Shown here one piece after another: positions 1 to 9,002 of a DNA stretch of 64,000 bases. The DNA is from Candidatus Poribacteria bacterium. GTDB lineage: Bacteria; Poribacteria; WGA-4E; PCPOR2b. A program made the position numbers and the translations under genes. The stretch is from positions 1-64,000 of the forward strand of contig JAJECO010000079.1 of the NCBI GenBank assembly GCA_022822005.1. Reading direction: 5' to 3'. The notes under the pieces are model-generated. The model worked only from the letters and a program-made list of their open reading frames with translations. It was not told where the DNA came from and searched no databases. How positions within the stretch are numbered: the stretch's first letter is position 1; every line of letters starts with the position of its first letter.

Positions 1-4
1 GCTC

Positions 5-148
5 GGCTTGGATAGGCATATCCAAGCCCTCCTTATACGTATGCAGTGGATTTGTCAATCCACTGCGAGCGGTGATGGTCTCTATTCAGTGTCCATTCTT
101 CCGTTCCAAGACATTTTTCATAAATAGCAACTTGCGTTATAATAGCAC
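5..148. repeat. Tandem palindromes and repeat family E, copy 1
   Basis: Two perfect hairpins lie side by side: arms GGCTTGGATA and TATCCAAGCC around GGCA (5-28), and arms GCAGTGGATT and AATCCACTGC around TGTC (43-66). From about 42 to 148 the sequence is repeated, diverged, at about 37165-37272, including the shared tail CAACTTGCGTTAT. TATAAT at 138-143 could serve as a -10 box for the gene at 258, but I see no good -35 box. No coding sequence is visible in bases 1-257. Confidence 0.7.
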
Positions 149-257
149 TATTCACTTCGATCGCAGAGAATCATATAACTCCACGATTCAAAACCTATGA
201 TGAAAGAGGATCGGCAGACCAAACCTGTGGTACTGTTACTTTAAGGAGCAGTGTATT

Positions 258-1010
258 ATGACCTCCAACGAATCGAACAATATCGACCCATTTGAAATAC
301 GCAAACTGTACAAATATCTCCGTGTTGCCGATGTCTGCGATGGGATGGACGGGGTTGGACATTTTGACACTGGACTGATGTCCCCTGAAGTTCGCCCACT
401 CTGGCACGGCATGAGATTTTGGGGCGTTGCCTTCACCCTCCGCTGTATCCCTGCCAACCGTCCAATGTGGAAACTGGATACTACCGAAGAGGTTGTCAGA
501 GCACACGGAGTATGGTTTAACGAAGTTGGGAACGTCAGCTACCGCGATGAGATCCAGTCCGGACATGTCATCGTAACAGGGACAGGCGGGGCGCGGGAGG
601 TCGGCTTTTGGGGATCTGCTAACAGCTTAAACATGATCGCGTCCGGCGCGGTTGGAATTATCACGGATGGGCACTGCCGTGATACAGATGAGCTAATTCT
701 GCAACAGACGCCGATATGCTCTCGTGCACGCGGACGCACAATTATTCCCGGACGTATTGAGGCGGTGGAAACTCAAACCCCTATCGGCTGCGGCGGCGTG
801 CAGGTACGTCCCGGCGATATTGTGGGTTGCGACGGTGACGGCGTGGTTGTTGTGCCAATTGAACTTGCTGAACAGGTTGCGGTACATGCGCGTGCGGTGC
901 TGCTGGCAGACATGCGTGCACGAGCGGAACTCTATGAACGCTTGGACATGACGCCGGATGAAACGGTTGACCATGAAACCGTAGCGGCTTATTATCGCCA
1001 ATTTGAATAA
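258..1010 (+). CDS. RraA family protein (aldolase/decarboxylase-like)
   Basis: The 250-residue product resembles the RraA / 4-hydroxy-4-methyl-2-oxoglutarate aldolase family (formerly annotated as demethylmenaquinone methyltransferase). Family signatures are visible: a substrate and metal-site segment GIITDGHCRD at about residues 133-142, and the C-terminal PGDIVGCDGDGVVVVP at 185-200. The ATG is preceded by AAGGAG at good spacing. Real RraA inhibits RNase E, while most environmental homologues are thought to be metal-dependent aldolases or oxaloacetate decarboxylases, so the substrate cannot be named. It stands alone, 88 bp before an oxidoreductase on the same strand that may act on a related metabolite (inference). 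Cytosolic: no signal peptide. Confidence 0.85.
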   Translation: MTSNESNNIDPFEIRKLYKYLRVADVCDGMDGVGHFDTGLMSPEVRPLWHGMRFWGVAFTLRCIPANRPMWKLDTTEEVVRAHGVWFNEVGNVSYRDEIQSGHVIVTGTGGAREVGFWGSANSLNMIASGAVGIITDGHCRDTDELILQQTPICSRARGRTIIPGRIEAVETQTPIGCGGVQVRPGDIVGCDGDGVVVVPIELAEQVAVHARAVLLADMRARAELYERLDMTPDETVDHETVAAYYRQFE

Positions 1011-1098
1011 TTGGGTGTCGAGTTGATTTAAGCCAGTAATTAGGTATTCCCACTTTAATCTAAGTTTCGACCTCTAGATCATTAATGAGGAAAAATCC

Positions 1099-2271
1099 AT
1101 GAAGATAACGTATCGCGCAGGCGCCATTGGTAGGACGGGCAAGGGTGATTATGGCCATGGCCTCGATGTAGCGTTTCAGATCCCTCCCAATACCATTGAA
1201 GGGCTCTCGGACGTGCAGTTCATTTCCATCGCAGATTCGGACCCGGAGGGGCTTCAGGCGGCTGGAGAACGAATGGGGGTAGAAACGCGTTACTTGGACT
1301 ACCGCGAAATGCTGGAAAAGGAAAATTTAGATTTGGTGAGCGTTGGTCCCCGCTGGATAGACTGTCATGCGGAGATGGTCATCGCTTGTGCCAACGCCGG
1401 CGTGAAAGGGATTTTGTGCGAGAAGCCGTTCGCTCGAACCCTCGCGGAAGCCGACGCCATGATGGAAGCTTGTAATCGTAACGGGGTGAAGGTAGCGGTT
1501 GCACATCGACGGGCGTGTGCTTACGAACAACACGCCAAAAGACTGGTCGATGAAGGCGCGATTGGAGAGGTTCAGGTGCTGCGCGGTCACGGCAAAGCGG
1601 ATCACCGGTCCGGCGCAATGGACTTGATGGTGCTGGGGACGCATATGCTGGATAGCATAAGGTACTTTGCCGGTGCCGATGTTGCATGGGCGCACGGGCA
1701 CGTGACACAAGATGGTAAAGAGGTCACGCTCGCAGACATACGAGAGGGAGACGAGGCGGTCGGGTTGCTCGCTGGCAACGGTTTGGCAGCGTATTACGTC
1801 TTTGAGAACGGGATTACCGCCCACTATGAATCGTATCGAGGAAAGCCCTCCGGCAACCACACGAGCAGTCGATGGTTCGGATTTGAGGTTCACGGCACCG
1901 AGGGAATTATTTCGCTGCGCAACTCCCCCAGCGGGGAGATGTATCTCTACCCTCACGGGTTGTGGATTCCGGGGGAAGCGGAATGGGAACACATCCTTTT
2001 GGATGAGTGGGAGAAACACCCCGACGGCACACCCCGATCAGGTCAAGAGCAGATGCATCTCAGTAACCAGATGATCGTGAAAGAACTTATCCAAGCGATT
2101 GAGGAAGATCGTGATGTGGTTGCGGTTTCCAGCGGGGCTGATGCACACGCGGCGTTGGAGATGATTATGGCGGTCCATGAGTCACAACGTTTGAAAACAC
2201 GGGTATCTTTTCCGTTAAAGAATCGGGAAAATCCTTATGAAGTTTGGCGTAGCGGGACAGGAGCTTTATAG
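1099..2271 (+). CDS. Gfo/Idh/MocA family oxidoreductase
   Basis: A 390-residue NAD(P)-dependent dehydrogenase of the Gfo/Idh/MocA family, which oxidises or reduces sugars, inositols and related polyols. The N-terminal Rossmann half includes the hallmark CEKP at residues 107-110, where the Lys is the usual catalytic residue, followed by a downstream alpha/beta domain containing HYESYRGK and GFEVHGTEGIISLR. GAGG precedes the ATG. It lies 88 bp downstream of the RraA-like gene and could share its transcript. After the stop comes a 640-bp repeat-filled gap. The substrate is unknown, and family assignment is confident. Confidence 0.88.
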   Translation: MKITYRAGAIGRTGKGDYGHGLDVAFQIPPNTIEGLSDVQFISIADSDPEGLQAAGERMGVETRYLDYREMLEKENLDLVSVGPRWIDCHAEMVIACANAGVKGILCEKPFARTLAEADAMMEACNRNGVKVAVAHRRACAYEQHAKRLVDEGAIGEVQVLRGHGKADHRSGAMDLMVLGTHMLDSIRYFAGADVAWAHGHVTQDGKEVTLADIREGDEAVGLLAGNGLAAYYVFENGITAHYESYRGKPSGNHTSSRWFGFEVHGTEGIISLRNSPSGEMYLYPHGLWIPGEAEWEHILLDEWEKHPDGTPRSGQEQMHLSNQMIVKELIQAIEEDRDVVAVSSGADAHAALEMIMAVHESQRLKTRVSFPLKNRENPYEVWRSGTGAL

Positions 2272-2316
2272 CAATATCAACCGTCTGCTTGGATGGTACT
2301 ATAGTAAAGTTTAGAA

Positions 2317-2456
2317 TTATGGTAGATTTTAGAATTACTTATGCACCTTCCATGCACAGCCAACCCCCTAAATCCCCCTTGTCAGGGGGACTTTAGCAAC
2401 TTCTCGAAGGTTGGAGTTATTGGTAAGTGTCTACTTATTTCTCTAATTCACCATAA
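2317..2456. mobile_element. MITE-like element, family A, full length (140 bp)
   Basis: The left end TTATGGTAGATTTTAGAA matches the reverse complement of the right end (TTATGGTGAATTAGAGAA) imperfectly, giving terminal inverted repeats of about 20 bp. The interior is a G/C palindrome, CCCCCTTGTCAGGGGGA, at about 2374-2390. Similar elements occur at 30026-30164 and 45353-45491, with truncated ones at 39627 and 46584. It has no ORF, so it must be non-autonomous if mobile. A TA within the first and last bases would fit a TA target duplication (inference). A related end-like sequence TATAGTAAAGTTTAGAA directly precedes it at about 2300. Confidence 0.7.
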
Positions 2457-2816
2457 TTGGACACTTTGTACCGGGGATGGGAAAATTCGGGCTATCACCC
2501 CGGTAGGTGCGGTTTCTAACCGCACCGCATCCCGACGAGTCCCCGATTACATCCCCGATGAATCGGGACAGGCGGGACAGGCTGTCAAACATGAAAACTA
2601 TTGGCTCTTCGGTGCCTTTAGCCCCAGCGGGGCGACATGTTTATAGCACACGCATAAACAAATACCCAAAAGCCCCGGTTGCCTTGAATCCCGATTTATC
2701 GGGGAGGGGCGACATGTGCAGCCCAAGGGTAGACCCAATGAGTTACCCTAATGAATCACAATGAACGTTTCAACAATGTGGGGAAGACCCTCTCACTAAC
2801 TAGCACCAAAGGTTAA
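2457..2816. repeat. Palindrome-rich intergenic region
   Basis: No gene is supported here; the short open frames are low-quality. It holds several dispersed palindromes: GGTGCGGTT with AACCGCACC at 2506-2526 (also at 11173, 16261 and 54951), TCCCCGATGAATCGGGA at 2552-2568, TCCCGATTTATCGGGG at 2689-2704, and two copies of a GGGGCGACATGT motif at about 2627 and 2706. These look like REP-type sequences accumulated between genes. Confidence 0.6.
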
Positions 2817-2847
2817 TATGTATATTTATTTGTATTGTTCACCATAA
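2817..2847. mobile_element. Solo end of a family A element
   Basis: TTTGTATTGTTCACCATAA is the reverse complement of the left end of the full element at 45353-45491 (TTATGGTGAACAATACAAA). No partner end is nearby on the left, so this is a relic or one-sided fragment. It lies 64 bp before the start of the next gene and could contribute to its upstream region. Confidence 0.6.
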
Positions 2848-2910
2848 TAGAACTCAGCAAATGATGAAATTTTGCTTGTTAGAATCATAATACTTTTTTG
2901 GAGGTACATT

Positions 2911-4506
2911 ATGCTGATTGGATATGTCAGCGACGAACGTTATGTAGCAATTCCTGATGTGTTATTAGAATTTGTAAATGAATCAGGCTCGTATGAAGCC
3001 CGTTCACGGGCGACGGGCGGGATCTACGCGGACCTGTCACCAGGACCTTACAAGGTGACGCTGTATAAATCCGGTTTCGGCGCGAAGAGCGTGAACATGA
3101 CAGTCCGGGAAGATGAACCCTATCAATTTCGTTTGCTTTCGGACTGTTTGCTGGGGTACGCCTGGCCAAAGTGGGTCCGGTCGGGTGAAAAATCCGAGTT
3201 CCGTGTACACGCGGTTGAGGCGTATCAACTATCGTTGTGGCGGTATGGGTTCGAAAAGCAATTTATCCGAGACCTCGGCTGGCATGATGAGCATGGTCCT
3301 CGTGCGACGATGCAGATCTCACCGGACGGAGATTTCACCCAAACTGGCATAGAGTGGAACAAGTTCGGATATACGAACCCCCATCATCTCCAGTTCGTTG
3401 AAGCACCGGCTCGAAGTGGACTTTACTACTTTCATGCTAAAACAGAATCAGGTGCCTTCTTTTCTTTTCCGTGGATTGTCGCGCCGGCGAAACCGCAGGC
3501 ACCGATCGCCGTATTGGCTTCCAACATCAACTGGAACGCTTATAATAACTTCGGTGGTCGGAGTAACTATATCCATCCCGACAAGTTCCCACCGACCCCC
3601 ACCATCAACGCCCGACTCGATCTCAAGCGATACACCAACCGCGATCACCAGCACTTCGACGCGGACGAATACGCTCCGTTGTCCTTTGATCGTCCTGAAT
3701 TGATTAATGTTGTCGATGAAGACACGGAGATTACGGATCCAGTCGAGGGGCGTTCTGCCTGTCATGTCGCCCCTGCCGAATGGCGGCTCTTCGGTTGGCT
3801 CGAACGTGAAGGGTTTGATTACGATCTTTACTCCGAGACACAGCTTCACGAAGGGGTTCTGAACCTGGAAGACTACAAAGTTCTGATGATCAGCACCCAT
3901 CCCGAATATTGGTCTGCGGATATGTACTTTCGGCTCAAAGCGTGGGTATTCGAGGGCGGTGGCAAGTTGATGTATCTCGGAGGCAACGGTTTGAACTGTG
4001 AGGTCGAGTTTCTCAACGAATACACAATGGTGGTTCACAACGAAAACTGCGGTAGCGGTAGTTTCACCACGCTGCAGAAGGTTGGATACGAAAGCAGATT
4101 ACACCTACGCCATGAGTCCGAAGCCAATCTCTTGGGTGTGGTCTGTAGTGATACCGGCATTATGACCGGGGCACCCTATCGGGTGATTGATGATTCCCAT
4201 TGGATTTTTGAAGGGACGGGCTTGAAGAACGGGGATGTGTTCGGGGAAAAGAGCCTACATATGCGCTGTCCCGGCGGCGCTTCGGGTCACGAAACCGATA
4301 AGATGTCCCCAAGCTCTCCGAAGAACACTCAACTACTTGCCAAGGGACTCAACCCTGACGACGGCGGCGCCGAAATTGTCTACCACGAACCCGATGGCGG
4401 GGGTGCCGTGTTCTCCGTCGGTTCTATTACGTATCCCTGTTCTGTGATAGTGGATGACACAATTTCAAGAATTACCACCAATGTGCTGAACCGGTTTCTG
4501 GAATAA
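2911..4506 (+). CDS. N,N-dimethylformamidase beta subunit-like protein
   Basis: I chose the ATG at 2911 because GGAGG sits just upstream; the open frame extends 13 codons further without a ribosome binding site. The 531-residue product starts with a small beta-sandwich or carboxypeptidase-regulatory-like segment (about residues 1-75). Most of the rest resembles the large-subunit domain of N,N-dimethylformamidase, including NINWNAYNNFGGRSNY and the class I amidotransferase-like stretch VLMISTHPEYWS with FEGGGKLMYLGGNG. Homologues often act on amides or are simply uncharacterised, so the substrate is uncertain. There is no signal peptide. It is followed after 58 bp by a PhyH-type oxygenase on the same strand, so a catabolic pair is plausible. 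Confidence 0.75.
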   Translation: MLIGYVSDERYVAIPDVLLEFVNESGSYEARSRATGGIYADLSPGPYKVTLYKSGFGAKSVNMTVREDEPYQFRLLSDCLLGYAWPKWVRSGEKSEFRVHAVEAYQLSLWRYGFEKQFIRDLGWHDEHGPRATMQISPDGDFTQTGIEWNKFGYTNPHHLQFVEAPARSGLYYFHAKTESGAFFSFPWIVAPAKPQAPIAVLASNINWNAYNNFGGRSNYIHPDKFPPTPTINARLDLKRYTNRDHQHFDADEYAPLSFDRPELINVVDEDTEITDPVEGRSACHVAPAEWRLFGWLEREGFDYDLYSETQLHEGVLNLEDYKVLMISTHPEYWSADMYFRLKAWVFEGGGKLMYLGGNGLNCEVEFLNEYTMVVHNENCGSGSFTTLQKVGYESRLHLRHESEANLLGVVCSDTGIMTGAPYRVIDDSHWIFEGTGLKNGDVFGEKSLHMRCPGGASGHETDKMSPSSPKNTQLLAKGLNPDDGGAEIVYHEPDGGGAVFSVGSITYPCSVIVDDTISRITTNVLNRFLE

Positions 4507-4564
4507 GAAACCATGGAGATATCCTCGCAAATAGGAGGATTACAATTTTCCGGAGGAGACACAG

Positions 4565-5326
4565 ATGCACATCAGCCAAGACGCTTATAATCATTACTGG
4601 GAAAAGGGTTGGGTCGCTATTGAAGAGGTCTACAGTCCCGACGAAGTTGAAGATATTGCCCAAATTGCTATCGAAGTCAGCGACCGTGAGATGGAGACCC
4701 CAGAAACCACGGATCAGGGAATCGGTTACGCTGTCGATCGAGCGGAAGATGGTACGATTGCACCGCGAAAAATCAATGCACCTTTCCTCAAAGAACCTGA
4801 CTTCCAATCCTTTGTCCTTGACCCTCGTCTCTCGCGCATTATTAAAGATCTCATCGGCGTAGAGCCGGTGTTGGTTACCGATCAGATTTTTATGAAGCCG
4901 CCGCATTTCGGCAGCGCGAAACCGTACCATCAAGACAACTACTACTTCAAATGTGATCCGGCTGACCACGTAATCACCGCTTGGATTGCGATGGACGACG
5001 TAGATCAATCTAACGGCTGCCTTCGCTATATCGAAGGTTCACACAAGGGACCGGTGTTGCCACACGAAACCCCGGACCCGGATGAGCCATATAACCTTGT
5101 GCCGCCACCGGAACTGATCAATCTATCGCAAGAGGCGCTGGCAGAGGTCAAGAAGGGTGGTGTCGTTTTTCACCACTGCAAGACGCTGCACACCTCCCAT
5201 CGTAACGAATCCGATCGCTGGCGCCGGGGTTATGCCACACATTGGGCGAGCGCGCAAACGACGTGTGAGATTGATACAATCAAGAACGGTTATTTTCAGC
5301 GGGATGATTTCCCGGAAACAAAGTAA
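4565..5326 (+). CDS. Phytanoyl-CoA dioxygenase (PhyH) family protein
   Basis: A 253-residue Fe(II)/2-oxoglutarate-dependent oxygenase. The iron facial triad appears as H122-x-D124 in KPYHQDNYYF, with the distal His at 209 or 212 in KTLHTSHRN. A downstream Arg (219-221, DRWRRGY) is the likely 2-oxoglutarate anchor. CGGAGGAG precedes the ATG. Family members hydroxylate small molecules using O2 and 2-oxoglutarate, and the substrate here is unknown. It probably shares a transcript with the dimethylformamidase-like gene 58 bp upstream. It is one of three oxygenases of this general fold in the window (see 26533 and 45556). Confidence 0.88.
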   Translation: MHISQDAYNHYWEKGWVAIEEVYSPDEVEDIAQIAIEVSDREMETPETTDQGIGYAVDRAEDGTIAPRKINAPFLKEPDFQSFVLDPRLSRIIKDLIGVEPVLVTDQIFMKPPHFGSAKPYHQDNYYFKCDPADHVITAWIAMDDVDQSNGCLRYIEGSHKGPVLPHETPDPDEPYNLVPPPELINLSQEALAEVKKGGVVFHHCKTLHTSHRNESDRWRRGYATHWASAQTTCEIDTIKNGYFQRDDFPETK

Positions 5327-5371
5327 GCCTTAATCTCTAATATCAATCAACACGAGAAAGGAATGGTAATT

Positions 5372-5590
5372 ATGACCCAACTTCTCGAAAAAGCACTCAT
5401 CGCGGTTTATAAATTGCCGCCTGAAAAGCAGGATGCGATTGCGGCTGTGATTCTTGAAGAACTTGAAGATGAACAGCAATGGGATGAAGCTTTTGCTGCA
5501 TCCCAGGATAAACTCGCCCAACTCGCTCAAAAAGTCCGTACTGATATTAAAGCAGGTCATGTCACAAAAATGGGGTTTGATGAACTGTGA
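5372..5590 (+). CDS. Antitoxin of a type II toxin-antitoxin pair
   Basis: A 72-residue acidic helical protein (TQLLEKALIAVYKLPPEKQD, then VILEELEDEQQWDEAFAASQDKLAQLA, ending MGFDEL) that matches the pattern of small antitoxins paired with RelE/ParE-type toxins. I prefer the ATG at 5372 over 5363 because AAAGGA is spaced correctly only for the former. Immediately downstream, overlapping its stop codon, is a damaged toxin gene (5587-5814). The antitoxin may therefore be a leftover, or may still neutralise related toxins elsewhere (inference). Confidence 0.75.
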   Translation: MTQLLEKALIAVYKLPPEKQDAIAAVILEELEDEQQWDEAFAASQDKLAQLAQKVRTDIKAGHVTKMGFDEL

Positions 5591-5814
5591 ACTCGTATTT
5601 GGTGGCGGCAAAACCACAACCATCCGAGTTTGCAATTCAAGCGGGTACATCCTATCGAACCAATTTTCTCAATACGAGTGAGAATCGGTTGGCGTGCTTT
5701 GGGTTTACGGGAGGGTGAGTCAGTCTATTGGTTTTGGATCGGCTCTCGCGCTGACGGTTACGGCATACGGCGTATGCCTACTACCTTATTGACCGATTGC
5801 TCAATGAACTTTGA
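5587..5814 (+). pseudogene. Decayed RelE/ParE-like toxin gene
   Basis: GTG at 5587 overlaps the antitoxin stop and begins V-N-S, like intact toxins of this type, but the frame is then lost. A second frame carries HPSLQFKRVHPIEPIFSIRV, then RIGWRALGLREGESVYWFWI, the conserved core of these toxins. A third frame from 5779 supplies a plausible C-terminus, YYLIDRLLNEL, with a stop at 5812. Between core and tail lies about 23 bp (5756-5778) containing a perfect hairpin, arms GGCATAC and GTATGCC around GGC. So the gene appears to have lost about 25 N-terminal codons and gained a palindromic insertion. Confidence 0.72.
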
Positions 5815-5907
5815 GAGACTAACAAGTCGTTGCAGCCCGAGGCGGGGTGTTACAGTATTTTCCTTGACATTTTAAGCCGAATGGCTGAATTCTACAGGAA
5901 TAGCACC

Positions 5908-6843
5908 ATGAACTATCGGCGTCTGGGGCGGACCAACCTGCAAGTATCGGAGATTTCACTGGGCACCGTGGAGTTAGGCATGGATTACGGTATCCCAGCG
6001 CATGGAGCACATCGACGACCGTCTGGGGCAGATGCAGCTCGTCTACTCAACCGCGCGCTCGACTTGGGTGTCAATTTAGTTGATACAGCACGGGCTTATG
6101 GGGAGAGCGAAGTCATCGTCGGGCAGGCGCTGAAATCGCGTCGGGACGAATACATCCTTGCGACCAAGATTGGCTCTTCAAGTTGGGAAGGGTATACCAG
6201 AGCAAAATTGCGAGAGCGCGTGGAGGCGTCGATTACCGAATCGCTGCGAGCGTTACAGACAGACACCATTGATCTTCTCTACATCCACAATGCCACCCCT
6301 GAACTCATCCAACAAGGAGAGATTGTAGAGATTATGGAGCGAGCGCGACAAGCGGGGCACGCTCGCTTCATTGGCACGACTACCTATGGTGAAGCCGCAC
6401 CATTAGCCGTGTTAGAAGACGGTCACTTCGACTGCATACAGGTTGCCTACAACCTATTAGACCGACAGTTTGAAGAACGGGTGTTGCCGTTGGCTACGGA
6501 CAAAGATATAGGGGTTGTTATCCGGTCTGTCCTTCTGAAAGGGGCATTGACCTATCGCTATGAACATCTTCCCGAAGAACTCCGCGAATTGCGGGAGGCG
6601 GTTGATGAAGTAAATTCACTATGTAGTGTACAAAGTAGCGATCTGCCGGAATTGGCATACCGTTTTGTGCTGCGCCATCCTGTTGTTTCCACAGCGTTGG
6701 TGGGCACTGCCCGAATTCATGAGCTGCAGGAGATCGTTTCATTTGCAGGGGGCGCTGCGCTTCCGGCGGAGTTGCTAAACGATATTCGAGAGATTGTTGT
6801 GAGTCCGGACCAACTCAATCCCGGCACTTGGCCATTTCGGTAA
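5908..6843 (+). CDS. Aldo/keto reductase family protein
   Basis: From the ATG at 5908 (AGGA about 9 bases upstream) the product is 311 residues, MNYRRLGRTNLQVSEI being a typical N-terminus. The open frame extends upstream only through non-family sequence. The tetrad of aldo/keto reductases is visible: Asp and Tyr in NLVDTARAYGESE, Lys in ATKIG and His in LLYIHNAT. These TIM-barrel enzymes reduce carbonyls with NADPH; the physiological substrate cannot be told. It follows the toxin remnant and stands alone, and downstream is a repeat-bearing gap of 275 bp. Confidence 0.88.
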   Translation: MNYRRLGRTNLQVSEISLGTVELGMDYGIPAHGAHRRPSGADAARLLNRALDLGVNLVDTARAYGESEVIVGQALKSRRDEYILATKIGSSSWEGYTRAKLRERVEASITESLRALQTDTIDLLYIHNATPELIQQGEIVEIMERARQAGHARFIGTTTYGEAAPLAVLEDGHFDCIQVAYNLLDRQFEERVLPLATDKDIGVVIRSVLLKGALTYRYEHLPEELRELREAVDEVNSLCSVQSSDLPELAYRFVLRHPVVSTALVGTARIHELQEIVSFAGGAALPAELLNDIREIVVSPDQLNPGTWPFR

Positions 6844-6878
6844 CAGGACGGCACACGGAGAGTAGATTTTTGATTTTT

Positions 6879-6943
6879 AACCCCCTAAATCCCCTAACCC
6901 CCCTAGCCCCCCTTATCAGGGGGGAAACTTGTCAGGGGGACTT
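6879..6943. repeat. Core of family A palindrome, compound copy
   Basis: The motif AACCCCCTAAATCCCC is followed by a duplicated palindromic run, CCCCCCTTATCAGGGGGG then TTGTCAGGGGGACTT. This is the interior of the family A element without recognisable ends. The rest of the 6844-7118 gap holds nothing else convincing, apart from GTTTCACGTTTTACGTTTCA at about 7080, a motif related to copies at 27381 and 43033. Confidence 0.55.
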
Positions 6944-7118
6944 ATGAACGTGCTGTGTAAGTCCTAGATAAATAACCTTTGGTGTGAGTTGATAAGTCTG
7001 AAAGCCATCCGTCAATCACACAAATTACCGCTAATTTTTTATTTTTCGCGGGGATTGGCGCAGATTCGTGGATGAATCGCGTTTCACGTTTTACGTTTCA
7101 CGTATAGAGAGGTGAAGC

Positions 7119-7946
7119 ATGTATAACTCAGTCAAGGTCGCAGCAATTTCGATTAAACCGAAGAAGTGGGATAAAGCGGCAAACGCTGACAAGATGGAGG
7201 CATTTTTTGTTGAAGCCGCCAAGGAACAGCCACAGTTGATTTTGACGACAGAAGGGGTGCTTGAGGGCTATGTCGTCATGGAGGTCATCGAGGATCGGGA
7301 GACGGCGGAGCGGTTAATAGACATCGCAGAACCGATTGATGGTCCTTACATTCAGCGTTTTCAACAACTTGCCAAAAAGTTAGGGATTTCTCTCTGCTTC
7401 GGTTTCGCTGAACGGATCGCCGACGAAGCTTACAACTGTGCGGTGTTTATCGATTACAACGGCGAAATTTGTGGGAAGTATCACAAGACGCAGCTCGCTG
7501 AAGGTACGCATTCCTCTTGGAATTTTAACCGTATCGGCAAGACGTTACGCGCTTTTGATACACCAGTTGGTCGCGCTGGCGCTGTCATCTGCAATGACCG
7601 ATGGAATCCAATGATAGCACGCACACTGGTGCTCGATGGAGCACGCCTGATCCTCATCCCGTCCTATGGATCGAAGAGCAAGGGCCAAAACGAGGCGGTG
7701 CTTGCACGAGCGCGAGAAAACGGGGTGCCAATTGTCGAGGCAAATGTGGGTATGAACCTCATCATCAGTAAGGGCGAAATTGTCGCTTATAAGTGGGGCA
7801 ACGACCAAATTTCAACGGCAGTCATTGATATCCCTGAACCTCCATCGCAAAAGGTAGCGCGTCGTGCGGAGCAAGCATATCTGCAATTGCAGGAACCAGA
7901 GATGGACAAGCGATATCAGAAAACGATGGAGCGGCTATCCGAATGA
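7119..7946 (+). CDS. Carbon-nitrogen hydrolase (nitrilase superfamily)
   Basis: A 275-residue amidase-type enzyme. The Glu-Lys-Cys catalytic triad is in place: E45 in LTTEGVLEG, K123 in GKYHKTQLAEGT and C158 in GAVICNDRW. GAGGTG precedes the ATG. These enzymes hydrolyse amides, nitriles or carbamoyl compounds in the cytosol, and the exact substrate is open (amide, omega-amide or N-carbamoyl amine). The gene stands alone between repeat-bearing gaps. Confidence 0.88.
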   Translation: MYNSVKVAAISIKPKKWDKAANADKMEAFFVEAAKEQPQLILTTEGVLEGYVVMEVIEDRETAERLIDIAEPIDGPYIQRFQQLAKKLGISLCFGFAERIADEAYNCAVFIDYNGEICGKYHKTQLAEGTHSSWNFNRIGKTLRAFDTPVGRAGAVICNDRWNPMIARTLVLDGARLILIPSYGSKSKGQNEAVLARARENGVPIVEANVGMNLIISKGEIVAYKWGNDQISTAVIDIPEPPSQKVARRAEQAYLQLQEPEMDKRYQKTMERLSE

Positions 7947-8020
7947 GCCTACGGAACCGCTAAAAAGGTTGGCGCCTATACTTCTCGGTAGTTTTGTGAA
8001 AAACCGAGTTAATTTTGTGT

Positions 8021-8083
8021 TTGAATTAAAAATGGAGGTATGCTATACTAGCAAATTAGCAAAAGAACCTCGACACTGTCGAG
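8021..8083 (+). promoter_or_regulatory. Sigma-70-type promoter and 5' leader hairpin
   Basis: TTGAAT (8021-8026), a 17-base spacer and TATACT (8044-8049) form a good promoter pointing at the lipoprotein gene at 8223. The implied leader is about 165 nt and includes a perfect 7-bp hairpin, CTCGACA and TGTCGAG around a single C (8069-8083). Confidence 0.6.
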
Positions 8084-8222
8084 TTGTATAATAGTGAGTA
8101 CCTAGACGTAATTTGGATAGATTTCTGGGTGCCGAGGCAGAAGGGCGAATATCGAAATAGTTATGTTTAATTAATAAAACAGCCATCATGATTGATGGAC
8201 GAATGAGGAGGCAAGATTTACC

Positions 8223-8999
8223 ATGAAAAAATTAAATGTGAGCGCATTGATAAGCAGTGCCGGGCTGCTTGTCTTAACCCTACTGGTTGCTGGCTGTATG
8301 GCAACGACATCGCTAAAAAATCTTCCGGCCGTTCAACCGGCTGAGACCTTGCCAGAAAATATTGTCGTTGAGGAGGCTACAGATACGTTTAAGATTAGGC
8401 CTCCCACGGGAAAAACCCTCTCAATAACCAAGGATAACATCACGGTTCAGATTGTCTATTGGCGCCGTGCAGACCTTGATCGCAAGTATAATCGTGGAAA
8501 TGCTTATTCCCCATTCTATGAAACTGAAGCGCTGCACCAAGGCGACAAAACGGATGTCTTTTATGTTAAAGTCACAAACAATGCCGCCACCCCCGTAGTC
8601 TATCGGATCCAAGGTACTCGACAAGTCCCGTGTGAGATGATCGATCAAGGGGAGAACCGCTATGGGTCATTAGATTATGGCGCTCTAAAAGAACGCTTGA
8701 CTTATATGTCCCGCGCATCGGGAATATATGTTACAAATGGGCTCAAAAAGGCGAGAGAGATTTTGATAGAAACACAACTTCTCGACACAGAAAAGGGGAT
8801 TCAGCCCGGTGAGAGTATCGAGGGATTTCTCCCATTCTATCAGATGAAGCACAACGCCGAAACCTTAACGGTTATTATTCCACTTGAGTTAAAACCGCCG
8901 GAAGGCACCGCAACTCGTTACAAAAGAATCATCTACGAATTTCCCTTCATGCACAATAAAGGGATCCGGCTTGCACAACCGGCACCGCATCGATACTAA
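8223..8999 (+). CDS. Lipoprotein of unknown function
   Basis: A 258-residue protein with a lipoprotein signal peptide: positive start MKK, a hydrophobic stretch, and lipobox LVAGC ending at about Cys25. GAGGAGG precedes the ATG. The mature part is soluble and mostly beta-rich in appearance. I do not recognise the family. A regular promoter lies about 175 bp upstream, and a strong hairpin follows the stop, so it is a single-gene transcript attached to a membrane. Confidence 0.75.
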   Translation: MKKLNVSALISSAGLLVLTLLVAGCMATTSLKNLPAVQPAETLPENIVVEEATDTFKIRPPTGKTLSITKDNITVQIVYWRRADLDRKYNRGNAYSPFYETEALHQGDKTDVFYVKVTNNAATPVVYRIQGTRQVPCEMIDQGENRYGSLDYGALKERLTYMSRASGIYVTNGLKKAREILIETQLLDTEKGIQPGESIEGFLPFYQMKHNAETLTVIIPLELKPPEGTATRYKRIIYEFPFMHNKGIRLAQPAPHRY

Positions 9000-9002
9000 C
9001 GG

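Noticed and set aside
3448-4038. 196-codon minus-strand frame
   Set aside because: Antisense to the dimethylformamidase-like gene, which has a good ribosome binding site and recognisable domains.
5588-5875. In-frame TGA between antitoxin and toxin core as a possible selenocysteine
   Set aside because: The antitoxin ends normally at MGFDEL, and the continuation is a separate toxin remnant; no conserved Cys is expected there.
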